From NCBI GenBank assembly GCA_050084985.1, contig JBITNC010000001.1, forward strand, positions 16,988,001 to 17,052,000: 64,000 bases of DNA. Direction: 5' to 3'. Made by a program: the position numbers and the translations under genes. Numbering within the stretch: the stretch's first letter is position 1; each line of letters starts with the position of its first letter. Below are positions 39,650 to 52,800 of this stretch, one piece after another. The DNA is from Nageia nagi. Taxonomy: Eukaryota; Pinophyta. A model generated the notes under the pieces. That model worked only from the letters and a program-made list of their open reading frames with translations. It was not told the DNA's origin and searched no databases.

Positions 39650-42050
39650 CACCTCTATGGTGTAGGGTCATCCCTTTGTCTTGATCAGCTAGGGGGTATA
39701 CTAGTCTCCTCCTTCCCCTTAGCCTAAGCCCCTTCTAGGCTACTCTCCCTGGTTGTGCTGCAATGGCCTATAGATAGTGGCAAATTGAAAAATCTACCAA
39801 CCACCTACGATATCACCTGTATCATAAAATCCCTAAAGCTCATCCATATCTCATCTACGATCTCAATCCCTATAGCTACCATGGTCTCTATTGTAGCTAT
39901 TACCTATGGAGGCATTGGTTGCCTAATAGAGTGCCCCTCACTTTGCTAAATCTTGGCTATGCTACAATATATATTCCTTGCAAGTGAGGCCATTTGATAT
40001 ATCTTTAGGTCTATTGGAATGAGTCCTACCTTGATAAGATGGTGATGCCAAGCCTATGCTCTTAATGTCAGTCAACATACATCATTCAAGGCCTGACATA
40101 ACTATCTGGCCATCTCACCTTATCTTGAAGGGGCCCACATCCCTACACCTATCACTTGAGTGTCTATCTATACTATCATATCTATCAATACATATCCTTT
40201 ATCCCTAGCCCTATCAGCAAGGCATCAATTTGGATGTTTACCTTCACACCATGGCCCACATCCCCTTTTCCCTCACTCAAAATGCATCCCTCTCCTTGAA
40301 AATAACTACATAGACTATCAATAATATCTACATATCACACCAAAGAGCCCCAACATGTTTCTTCATTGTCACTCTCACCATTTTCTCTACCATCACTTGA
40401 CCATGGAGTATGTTAGGCAACCCCTTGACTATAGCTAAGGTTGCTTCTATTGTGGCCTTGGTAGCCTATTCTACTCTCAATTGAGCCTATAAGGTGTCCA
40501 TTTACACTTGGAGCATGTTGCACTTTACCTGATACTAAGTAATGTGCTCATTAACAAACATCTCTAACCTTGGCTCTAGCTCTTGAAGCTCAAATTGGGG
40601 TGTCCTATATCCAATCTCCCCCTACTTGGCTCTCTTATTTGCTACTTAGCTTGCTATTGGGCTAGCTATTCTATTATATCAACATCCATCTTAGGAGAAC
40701 CTTGCTACTCTACCTCTCTCTAGGCATCCTTCTCACCCTCATCCTCATCCTTGACCTCCTTGACCACCTCACCCTCAACACTTGGGTTGACACTACCCTT
40801 GGGCACCCAAGGGTTAACTAGGGGTGTTTCCCCTTATCTCTCTACTATGATCCATGTGTTTAGTTAGTCTTTCTAAGGGGCCCACCACATTTCATATTAG
40901 GGATAGTCCTCATATCATTAATTATTGATCTCATCAATGGAGCATCTAACATAGGTTCAAGCTCTATGTAAGTCAACTGAGGCCTAGCTGGTGCATCTTG
41001 GTCAATCTTCTTGTACAAAATTGGCTTTGGTAGTACATCCTATACTAGCTCATACTGGTGTTGGACCCACTCAAAGCAAAATATCTCCACATCCTTGATG
41101 TGATGACCTTTAATATGCCTCATCCTAAAATCCCATGTCATCTGTATGACATCCTCAACCCATATCGACCCTCCCTGATAAGGCTAATAAATCACATCTC
41201 ATGCCCAAATTCTAGTGAGCATATCTCTATACCAATTGATCCATCCCTCATTGGACATCTCCTAGGCCTCTCCCTCTCATGCTCCCATCATCAAGCATAG
41301 GGAAGCTCTACTCCCACTACTAGGTGGAGGTCCCCCATCATCCCTATTGTGTGTATCGTAATAGGAAGTCCATTTGGTCTCCCCAATCGAATGTGCTCCT
41401 GGGCCCACACCTAGAGCAGTAAGGAGATGATGACATCTTGTCATCCTCATACTGCTACTACCAAATCCCCATAAGTTTGTGCTAGTAGGGTTTGCCTCCA
41501 TGCAAATATTATCCCCTTTTGAACCATCCTTGTTACCATGCCAAACATGTTCCAAGTGAACTTAGGTCCCGAGGAATTTGGCAGTATGAATGATGAGATC
41601 AATAGCATAGCCATGACCTCCTGACATCCTAGGTGATCCTCTTGATAGAGAGATGTAATGAGAACCCCTCCATTTAGGAAGTCCTAATTCCTATAGCCAT
41701 TTCCTACATATGGTTGTATTCCCACTCTATCCATGGCCATCATCACGTACTCACCCTCAATCAGTACCTCTAGTATCATATATATATCCTCTAAGGTAAT
41801 TGTCATCTCCTTCATTGGTAATAGAAATGTGCACCTATCTAGATTAAAGCACTCCTAGAGTATGATTATATAGGATGTATCTTCCTTAATTAAGAGAATC
41901 CTAGCTACTTTTGCTAGCCCTACAGTCTCTAACCAATCGTAGTTTGCCTAGGTTAGCACCACTTGCACCTCTATCCAAATTGGACAAAACTTGTGCCAGA
42001 GTTTCTTTTGGTACAAATTTCAAGGTTGGTTAATGTTTGTTACTCAATTT
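39650..42050 (-). pseudogene. Decayed plant-mobile-domain (PMD) gene, antisense in the B LTR
   Basis: On the minus strand the text around 41560-42000 reads WLETVGLAKVARILLIKED, then CFNLDRCTFLLPMKEMTITLEDIYMILEV and GIQPYVGNGYRN. The phrase TFLLPMKEMTITLEDIYMIL matches the hallmark TFHLPxGEMTxTLEDV of plant mobile domain proteins, which occur in plant nuclear proteins and in transposable elements. Downstream, around 40720-40800, is an acidic Glu/Asp/Lys tail (EVVKEVKDEDEGEKD). Stops and frameshifts are scattered throughout. Its N-terminus and exact ends are not resolved. It is either a gene carried in the LTR or part of an unrecognised nested element. Confidence 0.65.
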
Positions 42051-43801
42051 ATCTTATCTACTTCTAAATTAATGGTCTATATGTCTATGTTAATTCTATG
42101 TATCCCTTAGTATGAATGTATACATTTTCATCTATGTTGCATTTTTTGTTTTTTGATGTGATTCATTTAGATCAAAATCGTACAACTTAGGGGTGACTAG
42201 GTTAACCTAATTGTCTAGGTTTTTGATAAATGGTTAATTCATTTGGATGATTTATATAGTAATTCTTCAACCATATGACTCCCAAATCATATCACCTAGG
42301 TGTTGGATGATTTGCAGAGTTTGAATTTTGAAAAAAATAAACCTAGTCTAGCATTAAAAAAATAAATAAATTTTTTTATTAATTAAAAATTTTAACAAAT
42401 AATAACATTTCAAAAAATAATATATATTTTTACAACACACATCTAGTATTAATTTGAAATGAATAATCAAATTAAGTTGTCTATTATATCACAAGGCAAT
42501 TTTCAAATAGTTTCAATATTATAGTTATGGATGCCCTATGGGGTGTGTTTTATAGTTTTGCATTACCCTGCCTATCATTTCTTTTGCTGGGTATTTTATT
42601 TCTTCTACCTTTTCATGGCTTGTAATCAATAAAATTTCCAATTTTATATGTTCTATTAGAAAACCCTAGCAGTCTCTTTATTTTTGACATTTTCTCTACT
42701 ATTAATTCTTTTGGTTTTATTCAACCTAATCATAGTCCTCTTGTGTTTGTTCCTACATGAATGACTATTCATAACTCCTATTTAAATTGATCAAGACAAA
42801 GCAAAAACTAGTACATGAAATGCAAACAAATAAAAGCAAAAGGGAAAACATATGTATGTAATCCCTTATTCTTCATGTGTAACTATGTGAAATGGGCATT
42901 GCAAATCTTGGTCTCATGTTAGTTGTTGGTATTTTTGTTACATTTCTAAGTATTTTGTGGACCTAGGTTTGGTCTAAGTACTTCTTTGTTGGTCCTAAAC
43001 AAAGTTCCAATTTCTAAACTAGCAAATATAAAGCTAATAAATGAAAATGGCAACTAAAATGCAAAGTACCAAAATAAGCATGAGTTAAGAGAATTATGAT
43101 CGATCTTTTTCTATGATTGTTCTTCCCTTTTAGGTGGTCCTCCTTCTAGAACCATAATGACCATGCTATGTCTCTTCTAATTTTTGTACTATCCCTTTTG
43201 CTTTGGTCCATTCAATCCTTTTCAACAACTCCAACATTAGTTTGCTAGAGAAAATAGTAACAATAAAATGAAATAATCAAATTGTATTTTTGCTTTTTAA
43301 TTTCCTTTTTTTCCCTAGTCAGATCATTTTGATGATCCTTAATTATTTGTACAATTTTATCAACCCTAGTTTGTCAGACTACTTGCAATCACCTTAATGA
43401 TTTACAATCACCTAGATGATTTATTTAACTTTATATCACTTTGTACACCTTTGATCATGATCATCATTTCCAGCTCCATTAAGTAAAATGATGAGGTGTC
43501 CTATATTATCATCCATCACACCTTCCTATTTGAGGGGGAGAGCTTCACACATGATTTTAAAAGTAATCAATTTTTCATATTTTTTAGTAGGTATATCATT
43601 GGATTTGTTAGAGGCATCTTGGATGCATGGTCAACCTTTCTTGCATCGTGAATGTTCACTAGATAATTGTTAGTTTAACATGATGAATTGATAATAAACA
43701 TATTCAAGCATCATCATGTTTGATATTGTCATTTTAGCTTGAAATGATTGATTGGTGATCAACATACTCAAATGTCATCATGTTCTACTTGGTCATTTTT
43801 A

Positions 43802-44030
43802 TGCAAGCATCATATGCCTTTGTGCTATGGTTCCACACTTGGTAGGTATATGTGCCTATAATCATTTCCCTTAATTTGCTAGGTATTATCAAAGATCATT
43901 ATCATTTGGTATTTTGTACAAGCATCATATGCCTATGTGCTACAATTCCATGCTTGGTAGGTCTGATAGCCTATGATCAACACCCTTCAACTACTAGGAA
44001 AAAGCAAAGATCATTTCCTTCAACTGTTGG
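43802..44030 (+). repeat. Two-copy degenerate tandem repeat of about 115 bp
   Basis: Two units share CAAGCATCATATGCCT(T/A)TGTGCTA, then a TTCCA..CTTGGTAGGT block and a later AAAGATCATT. They start near 43803 and 43918. They lie in the putative B LTR. No function is known. Confidence 0.65.
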
Positions 44031-44156
44031 GTCAAAGAAGAAATCATTTCCTTTTTTGTACTTAGATTAGATTAAATTTTTTCTTTATTATTTTAATGGC
44101 TAATTGATCTATTTATCATATTTGGTAATAGGTCATTATCATGAGATCCAATTTCA

Positions 44157-44325
44157 TGTTATATGGCCTATCATGCATTGAGACTAGATTTTGTTGGATC
44201 CTCATAGTGCTCGATTCTTTATTATATGGACTATCATGCATCAAAACCATATTAGGTTTGAGTGATTAGGATGATTTTATATGGCCTATCATAAGGCAAA
44301 ACTAGATCTCATCTTGACCTTTTTG
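44157..44325 (+). repeat. Three-copy degenerate repeat around TTATATGGCCTATCAT
   Basis: Units begin near 44159, 44222 and 44277 with TTATATGG(C/A)CTATCAT, followed by AAAC/GAAC and TAGAT/ATTAG words. Spacing is 63 and 55 bp. They lie in the putative B LTR. Confidence 0.55.
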
Positions 44326-45689
44326 CTATTGTTTATCATTTTTGATTATTAGCTTATTATCAATTTATTGCTTAACATGTTTTTGTACTTAGCTTCTCAT
44401 AGGTTCGAAGTTTAGCATAATAAGGCACAATTGTAAACACCCTAAAATTACATTTTACATTATTTATAGAGTTATACCTATATTTATGGCATTATTCATA
44501 TATTGTACTATCATGTTTAGCTAACGTGTGTTCGTAGTGCTTTCAACTAGATAAATCAACATTGTTTCAACCTTTAAGTTATTTCTAACACTTTATTTCT
44601 AGTTGCTTGGATGACTTGCCAATTTCTTGAATGATCCTATAGGTCACACAGTCATCTAAATGATCTTGTATAAGGTTTATAAAAGCTAATTTGGGCTCAT
44701 ATTTCAAGACACTTCTACTTGCTTTACATGCTTTTGTATGGACTCTATGACCTCTGCACTTTCCTACATGCATACTAGACTTTGTGACATCACTTGCAAA
44801 GGACCAGATCAAGTATTGAGCTCACCTATTCACACCTTAGGAAAACTTATCCATGTTACATGGATTGAGGTATCTTTTGGTTATTTGAGATTGCTTATGC
44901 TATTGATGGTGAATTTCATGGGTATTTTCAGATTTGAAGCTTTAATCACTCTCAATTGAAGGCTTGTATCCTTGAGTAAATATATAGGCATATTTAGGCT
45001 AAATTGATACTTAAGTTTTCAAACTAAGGTTTGAAATTTAAGGGCCAAACCCTAGGGTTTTTGAATATCTTTGTTGTATCATTAGTTTTTATCATTTAGA
45101 TCCATTATTTCTAGCATTAAATTCATTGTCATTATTGTCATATTTGATCATTTGAATAAATCTTTAAGCATACATAGTCTTCATCAATATTTTTCATATT
45201 ATTATATTTATCATAATCTAATTGTCTTGTATAATAATTTTTTTATATTCTATGTTTCTAAATGATACTTGCATCATAGGCATTTTAATATTTTTTACTA
45301 TCCTCTTGATTATGGACAATAAGACTTACATCCCTTTTAAGTTGGGGTTTCACCTCACTTGGACAATCATAAGGTCTAAAGGACTTATGATTTGAAGTGT
45401 CAATTAATTTATTTTATTTTTCTTTCAGGTATAGACACCACATTGCATCAGTGAAGCATAAAAGACAATCTCTAAACCCTATCTTATCAATCTTATCAAT
45501 ACATATCATAGGAAAATTAGGTGGAATGTATCAAGATTCTCAGAGTTGCTTATAAATGTTGTGAGTGATTTAGATGTAAGAATTTTGACTATCTAGTTGT
45601 GGTTATTATTTATGTGTGCTAAGAATAATAAAATGGAATTGATGTGTAATGTTTAAAAGACTAATGCTTGCCTTGTTATTTTGTGATTA

Positions 45690-47620
45690 CAGTGAGGCCA
45701 ATTCCTTGTGGAGCCTGAGCCTATGTATCAAAGTTGTAAGAAGTGTCTAGCATGAGAGGAAGAGCTCATGGTTGATGAGGTTGGTTTTCTAAGATATGTT
45801 GGTATGGGTTAGCTTCTCCATGCTCCATATGTTCAAATGGACAAGGAGATACTCACTACCTTGATGGAGATATGGTCTGAGAGGAATAATATCTTTTACC
45901 TTCCTACTAGAGATCACCATAGTATTGAAGGATATACATAAGATCCTATGGGTTATCATGAAGGGATGACCCATATTATTTAAATTGGATATGATAAATG
46001 ATCAATGCAAGTGCTTGACCTACTGGTTTACTAGTATTGAGGAGTATCATGAGGGAAATAAGGGTACCTTCCTTCATCGTGCTTTTAAAAGCAAGATAAA
46101 GAGTTTTAGGTAAGTTTGATTGATCATGGTAGCATGCATAGATAACATCATTTATCTATAAAATAATCATGAGGTCTTCCCATTTGGTTTGATATGAGTG
46201 ATTTATGAGATGATATAAGATCATCAATATGCATGGGCACCTTACATCATAGCCCAGATTTACCATGATTTACATAACTTTGTCATGATGTAAAAGAGTG
46301 GAAAGTGGGTGGCACATTTTTTTGTGCGACACTATTAGGCCTACAAGCATGTCATGATGGTTTAGCCTAGAAAGATTCCAATGCATATTATAGCTCATGA
46401 TCATCTAATGTGGTATTGATGGACCAAGATAAGGAATGTAACATAGGTCCACAAGATCATGGAGGCTTACCAGAAGGTCATTGATAGGTTGATGGGTGGT
46501 AAGTAATTTACCACATAGAGTTTAGTTTTTTATTTATTAGCTAAGGAAGAATACAAACACATGAATTTAATTTTTTTTGGAGATGCAATTTATAGACCCT
46601 ATATGGGGATAGCTTTAGACTAGGAGAAAAAACCCTGCTACCTTTAGATATAGAAGATATATATCAAGTCTTATAAACTTGAGAGGACTATGAGGCAATT
46701 TGGGAGGAGATAGGATATTCCATTAGAATGCAAGTTTTTGGTGAGAATAGGAAGGTATAGGGCACATAACCCTATCCTATATGAGACACTTCCCAAGTGG
46801 TAAGAGGAGTGGAATTTTCCCCAATACCATGGGTCAAGGAGTGATGTAAATAATGAAGAGCCTGATACACCAATTTTTTATCAGACTTACTTGACACAGT
46901 GGGCTAGAGTTAGACCAAATCCATTCAAACTATGTGGATTGGAGCATTTAATAGAGGCTACAAAGGATGAGGCTAATGAAGAAGAGTCAAAGGCTGAAGG
47001 GGATGAGGAGGAGGAGCAAGATGTGCATATGGAAGAGCCATTACAATAGGAAGAGTTGGAAGGATGGAATGTGCCTATTAGGATTCCCATCATAGAGACT
47101 CAATAATAGCTCAATAATGAGCTCAATAAGTATGCTTCCTTGTGTACCTACAAGTTATTACTTATGCAAAAATAGTATAACTAACATATGTACTTTATTT
47201 TGATTTTGTAGATAAAATAAAATTGGACATGGACTTCGAGAAGGTAATAAGACAACAAGCCAAGGAGGTACTAGATAGCCTTAAGAAAGAGACTACTAAA
47301 AAGGACCAAGAGATAGAGGGGTTGAAAGTTACAGTCATAATCCTAGATCAGAGTGTGGAAACTCTATAGAAAATGCATCAAGATTCTTATGATAATAATT
47401 TCTTAGGGATGATAGATCATATTTTAGAGCATAATAAGAATATATAGGACCTGATGAATGAGAAGGGAAATCTATAATACATCTTGTAGAATTTGAGGAG
47501 AAAATTAGATTGAAGAGGCCAAGCTTGAGTAGGATGACCTCTAGGTCTAATAGCTTCAAGAGTGCTAGGAGTCACCATGGTACCACTAGTGGTGTTAGCA
47601 TAAAGAATTGACATAGTTGT
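45690..47620 (+). pseudogene. Decayed plant-mobile-domain gene with recognisable introns
   Basis: Readable text begins near 45770: VDEVGFLRYVGMG, LLHAPYVQMDKEILTTLMEIWSERNNIFYLPTRD. This is the N-terminal part of a plant mobile domain, where TFHLPxGE is expected. Later pieces include LTQWARVRPNPFKLCGLEHLIEA and an acidic tail (DEANEEESKAEGDEEEEQD) near 46965-47035. A segment from about 47100 to TTTTGATTTTGTAG at about 47211 looks like an intron. After it the text resumes as KLDMDFEKVIRQQAKEVLDSLKKE, a coiled-coil tail, and then KRPSLSRMTSRSNSFKS. A likely acceptor TTTTGTGATTACAG also precedes the first exon text at about 45691. Stops interrupt the frame. It lies between the end of B and element D. 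Confidence 0.65.
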
Positions 47621-47787
47621 AGTTGGATGTATTTGGAAAAAGATAATGTAACACCCTATATTTTTATTAATATAATCAAGATACATTATTATAAATTTCT
47701 AAATTTTATATGAAATGCTTTTAATTAAATTACTTAAGACTTTTTGTTGATTTAATTTGCTAAGTATTAAAAATGACATGGTGAATG

Positions 47788-47792
47788 GTTAC
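47788..47792. repeat. Left target site duplication of element D
   Basis: GTTAC precedes the left LTR of D and is repeated exactly at 62165-62169. Confidence 0.85.
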
Positions 47793-49774
47793 TGTTGATC
47801 GATATAGCGTATCCTTAAAGGGTTTGGTCTAGTCATGTTCTCCATTACCTATAATGGTAGGTTCCTTGAAAGAGCAGAAGGTGGTGGGGATGCACTCATG
47901 TTTGTTTTCTACTCAATCTTCAATTTATAGATTGGTTCCTATCTATATTCAAGGTTAAAAGTAATAGAAAAGGAGTGAAAGGAAAAAGAGTTATAGGAAA
48001 TAAACAAGTAAATAAAAAGAAATAAAATAAGAAATATACAACTTGAGCATTGCAACACAAGTGGAAATCCAAAGCCAAGATTAATAATAGCAAATTATCT
48101 CATAATTGGGGTCTCTCGATCATAATACATAGCCATAATTTGAAGAAAATATTTCACACATAATGCCACAAAAGCAATAAATAACCACTTTGTTGCAAGA
48201 GGGTAAAGCATTTTCTATTTGTATTATCATATGTGAATAGATCTTATAAATTTGGGCAAATTTTCTTAAATGTCCAACCCTTTTGATCTCTAAGAGCTAG
48301 ATATTTATATAGCTTCCCCCCTTCTTGGGTGGTTGAGTTTCATTAATATACATAATTGCTAGCATTGAATGAAACAACTAAAATAGAACTATTTACATAA
48401 ATATTACAACTGTGTTACATTACACAATAAATATGTCCCAACAACATGACTATCTAGGAATTTTTCAATTTCTGAATAGCCATGTCCATAGAGCTGCAAT
48501 CCTTTTGATATGTCATTAAGTACTCATTCTTTGGCCTTGTAGCTAATTAGAGATAGCACTATAGCTATCTAAGTAATTATTTAACTGCAAATTAATAGGT
48601 ATGATTCAATATAATTCTCTATCAACTACTATTTATTTCTCTGCAACCTTTATGATCTCTATTGTAGATGTCAATCATCAGAGTAATGGTGGTTGATAGA
48701 CATAATGTTAACTTGGTTCAAGAAGAAAGTGCCACTATTATGTGGAAATGAGTTGGTGTTGACACATTAATAGGGCCCTAGGGATCAAACACTTAATATA
48801 AAGTGGACCTAGGTGTTCCTTCTTATGCATTACTCTTACCTTTACTTGGCGAGTTCTATGTTTTTTGTTCAAGCTTCATTGATGAATTGGCTCTTTCAGG
48901 ACCTACTAATTTCAATAAAAAATTATGATGTCATCTCTCAAAATTTGTAGGCTCTATTAATTATCTAGTTCTTCTGGGACCCATTGATTTTAATCAAAAA
49001 TCATGATGTCATCTCTTAGAATTAGCAAGCTCTATTAATGATCTTCAAAAATCTTCACCTACATTACTTGCTCTAGGACCCACTAATTTCAATCAAAAAC
49101 TATGATGTCATCACTTAGAATCAACGAGCTCTATTGATGATCTTCAAAAATCGTCACCTGCCATTGCTTGCTCTAGGACCTACTAATTTCAATCAAAAAT
49201 CATGACATCATCACTCAAAATCGACGATCTTTATTGATGATCTTCAAAAATCTTCACTTGCCTTGCTTGCTCTAGGATCATTGATTTCAATCAAAAACTA
49301 TGACATCATCACTCAGAATCAATGGGATCTATTGATGATCTTCAATCTAAACTTATGAAAGTCTTGGAAACTTGTGTGAACAATTCTCAAACACTCTAAA
49401 GGAATAAACATAACTCCCAAATATTCTTATTTGCATAATTTTTGGGTATCCTTTACATTTCTCCTAGGTACTCTTAAGAAAATAACATAACTCTTGAGTT
49501 CTCATAACTCCCAAGCACTAAAGAATAAAAGAATAAAGATAACATGATTTTTATTCACATAACTCTCAAGTATTCTTATTTATAAGACTAACACTCTAAA
49601 AGAAATAATTGAAAAGAGGAGGGATTAATAAGAATACAAGAATTTATAACTCACAAAAACTAGAAGAGAATAATATGCCTCCTGGGTACTCTTATATACA
49701 TAACTCTCAGGCACTAACAAATAAAGAATAATTTAGAATTACCTCAATTCAAAGTGTAATATTGAAAGAATATA
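47793..49774 (-). repeat. 3' LTR of element D
   Basis: This 1982-bp LTR starts TGTTGATCGATATAG on the + strand and ends AGAATATA. It matches 60150-62164 with clear divergence. Its array of five motif-bearing units lies at 48926-49308. The adjoining internal sequence begins TTTTGGTGGC, so the element strand reads GCCACCAAAA before the 3' LTR. Confidence 0.85.
48900..49330 (-). repeat. About 100-bp tandem repeats with TGATGTCA/TGACATCA motifs in the D 3' LTR
   Basis: Motifs lie at 48926, 49004, 49103 (TGATGTCA), 49203 and 49301 (TGACATCA), with spacings of 78, 99, 100 and 98 bp. Each unit contains TTTCAATCAAAAA before the motif and GATGATCTTCAAAAATC after it. In the other LTR the corresponding units are at 61281, 61359, 61458, 61559 and 61658. 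Units 2 and 3 there read TGACATCA. Confidence 0.8.
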
Positions 49775-49839
49775 TTTTGGTGGCTCTCTAGGGTCTTTGC
49801 TTGCTAAAGAATAGAACCCTCTAATTGTTGCTTCTAGTA

Positions 49840-52800
49840 GCTTATCCAGAAGTAGATTTGGTAGAGGTCTTAGCTGTTACAATCAACTCTATCGAAAGGA
49901 ATGGTTGCATATTTTTATTTAGATCATTGAGATCTTTATAGTTAATATGTGATAAAATAAGGGATGTCTTAATCTTCATTGTATTTACTTTAAACCCTAT
50001 CAGAACATTATATAGCCTTCTAGCATGCAAAAACCTTGTAATCTCTTCCTAAGCCAACTCATTTATTTGTTGTAAGTATGAGATTTGCTTCTTAGAAAAA
50101 GATTGTTAAAGGAATTGAATGGTATTAGCTACCCAATTGGTAGCACTACCTTGTACATTTTGCTCTTCCCACAATTTGGGAGCCTTCATCTCAATCAAAG
50201 AATTAAAGAATTTGTTAATGAATGCTAGCTTTATTGTGAGCTAATGCTTATTAATATCCTTGCTAGACAACAAATTTTGGAGTTCACAAATATCTCAAAT
50301 CTTTCTTTGATATAACTGTCTTAATTTGGGAGAGATCGCTTTTGTATCTTTTTTATTCAAGACTGCTAAATAGGCATGCATTCTTTCCAATACTATCTTG
50401 GGTGTATCTAGAGCCAACTTATGGAGAGTAGTTTGAATATGGAACTCCTTGATCGCATGTATAGTTTATTCCTTCAGCAAATGCAAGTGTGATAATGTTA
50501 TCATTCTATCATCGACTTGCTCGACTAAGGATTTTTTGAAATTCTTCTTAAGTAATAACAACTTTGCATTATCATTAGATAAAACTTTATTTATTTCCAT
50601 GACTATTTTTATCTCAGCCTCTATCTACTTAACCTTTTGGGCATCAATGACTGCAACTTGAGCTTTGAGATCTATTATTTGATTTGTAGCATCTAGGTCA
50701 ACTTTTATTGTTGTTATGCTCTTATCAAATTCTAATTTTTTCTTATCAAATCTTGCAATCAATTCTTTATTTTTATTCTACAATCTAGCTACTATTTTAT
50801 CTTTAAGGGAGCAATCTTTCTTATACTAATCTATTTTCTTGTTCAATTTTTGATCTTAGTCTCCATTACTTAAAGACTTTTACTGGTTGCCATTGAAGTA
50901 TTTATTGGGAATCTTAACTGGTCAATTGCTAATGCACTCTACATATTTACATCTATTATGGTCATGGAAGTAATATCCATTTGCCTTCTTTGAAAGACAT
51001 CTGTGCAATTTTAATTTCTCCCATTTCTATTACCTTACTCAAAATTCTCAACTGTTGCTCAAGAAGCATAGGAGACTTATTAACAAAAGTTGCCCAATCA
51101 ATGGTCTCTACAATTTATGTAGAAAAATTGTTTTTATTTCCTCTTATGAGGTTGTAGGAATCAAAGAATAGGGAGTATTAATTCCACTTGAAATAGGTGT
51201 CTCAATTTATTGAATAATTAGTGATTGCCAGGGAGGTGTCAAGTGTTGAACTTATGGTTCTAGCTCTACCTCTTCCATGGCCTTATCTTGGTCTTCAGTC
51301 TTATCCATTGGGATAGAGTCTTTATTTTCTCTAGATTCATCATCATTATCTCCTAATCCTCCTTTGGGTGTAGCTACTATAGATCCATTGGCTCTAGGTA
51401 CACTTCCCCTACCTTGTTGAATTTGGGTTTGCTCCTCTTTTGAGGTTTGTTCTTGTGCTTGGGCTTCTTGTGTAACACTAGTATATATATATTGGGACTT
51501 TTTTATCTCTTCTATATCAAAAATTTATGTCTCTTTTACCACCACCTTTAGAACTTCTCCTATAGCCTCTAAAGGTGAAGGTACAATCATTTATGACTAT
51601 GACCTTGTTGTGGTGGTGCAGGGCTTTTTTGTAGGCTTCTACTCTTTGTCTAAGATTTGTTATTTCTGAGCAAGGGTTTGTATTTTCCTTTTCCTCTTTG
51701 GAGAAGGCTCCAAGGAAGAGGTGGTAGTGTCTTAAACATCTTGCTCTCCCTTCTTTGGGAGCTCAACAATGCTAGATGATTATCCTATCTACATTGGCCT
51801 TGCTTCTATAGTAGATTTTCCTTGAAAATGAGGAGGAAGAGGTTGTCCCAACTTTGGCAAAGGATATTTGGTATACTCAACCTCCCAATACTTATCATAT
51901 TTGAATTTTTCAAATAATTCACTCTCTATGTGGTGAATCTTTGTTGTATACTCAAATCTAAATTTTATAAAATAATGAATTTTATTAGCTCCCCACCCAA
52001 GATTTACTAACTGGGTGAGGACCTATGGGTTAAGCATAAAATCTTGTCTCTTATTTTTCCAATTTCTATACTTCATTACTCCTTTAAGGGCATCCAAGCC
52101 TTATTCAGAGGTATGAATTCCCAATAAGGGTACATTTTTGCTTCCTATTTAATTTATGAAGCCTACTATCATGGACAAAAGCTAGACATTTTTTGCTTGT
52201 CCTTATTACTTAGGCTATTTTTTTTGCAGGATCATACATCCATGGAGCTTCTACCATATCTATTTTGAAATTATATACAATGAATTGAGCTATACTATCT
52301 TTACGTCCTATTTCTAAAAGAGTAAAATTTTTAGTAGAAGCCAATATATCTACAATAGACTTAAAATTACCCCTAGACCCATATTTGCTCTCTATACCAC
52401 AAATTTGTCTTCCCATTTCTATTGAATACAATTAGAGGGTTACATATTTGGGTAATAAAAATGGTTTCTAAAAATACCCATACCTAATTATCATAATGCA
52501 ACTTCTTAATAAGTACCAGTCATCGATTTTGTTTCGTCCTTGTAGCTCCCTCATTTGCTTTTATGTAGTTTTCTAGGGAGTTTTTTGATCAAAATTTTTA
52601 CTACTGTTGCATAGAACTTATCTATAAAATCATAGTAGGATCCATGCAAATTACTCAAAATTGGTACCATTAGGTCAATTAGTATCGGTGTAGAACTAGA
52701 ACTTATTGGCTCAACTGACAGCCCTACCTCTATATGTTTGTCAAGATTTTGATGGGCAAAGAGCCATCAAAGGTATGAGGAGTGTCTAAAATTTGACTTC

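Larger units (their letters stand above)
38842..45590 (+). repeat. Putative 3' LTR of element B (very long, contains antisense PMD gene)
   Basis: The start is inferred from the polypurine tract at 38829-38841, and the end from similarity of about 44975-45590 to 1-640. The span of about 6.7 kb is long for an LTR and could include a nested insertion, in particular the PMD-like gene at 39650-42050. Within it, 38842-39650 is T-rich and featureless. The stretch 42050-43450 is A+T-rich, with runs such as 42340-42440 and no supported gene. The left partner lies mostly outside the window, so the full LTR cannot be checked here. Confidence 0.45.

Noticed and set aside
48900-49330. Regularly spaced repeats as a CRISPR array
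   Set aside because: The units are about 100 bp, diverged, and repeated without unique spacers. They lie in a plant LTR and recur in the partner LTR.
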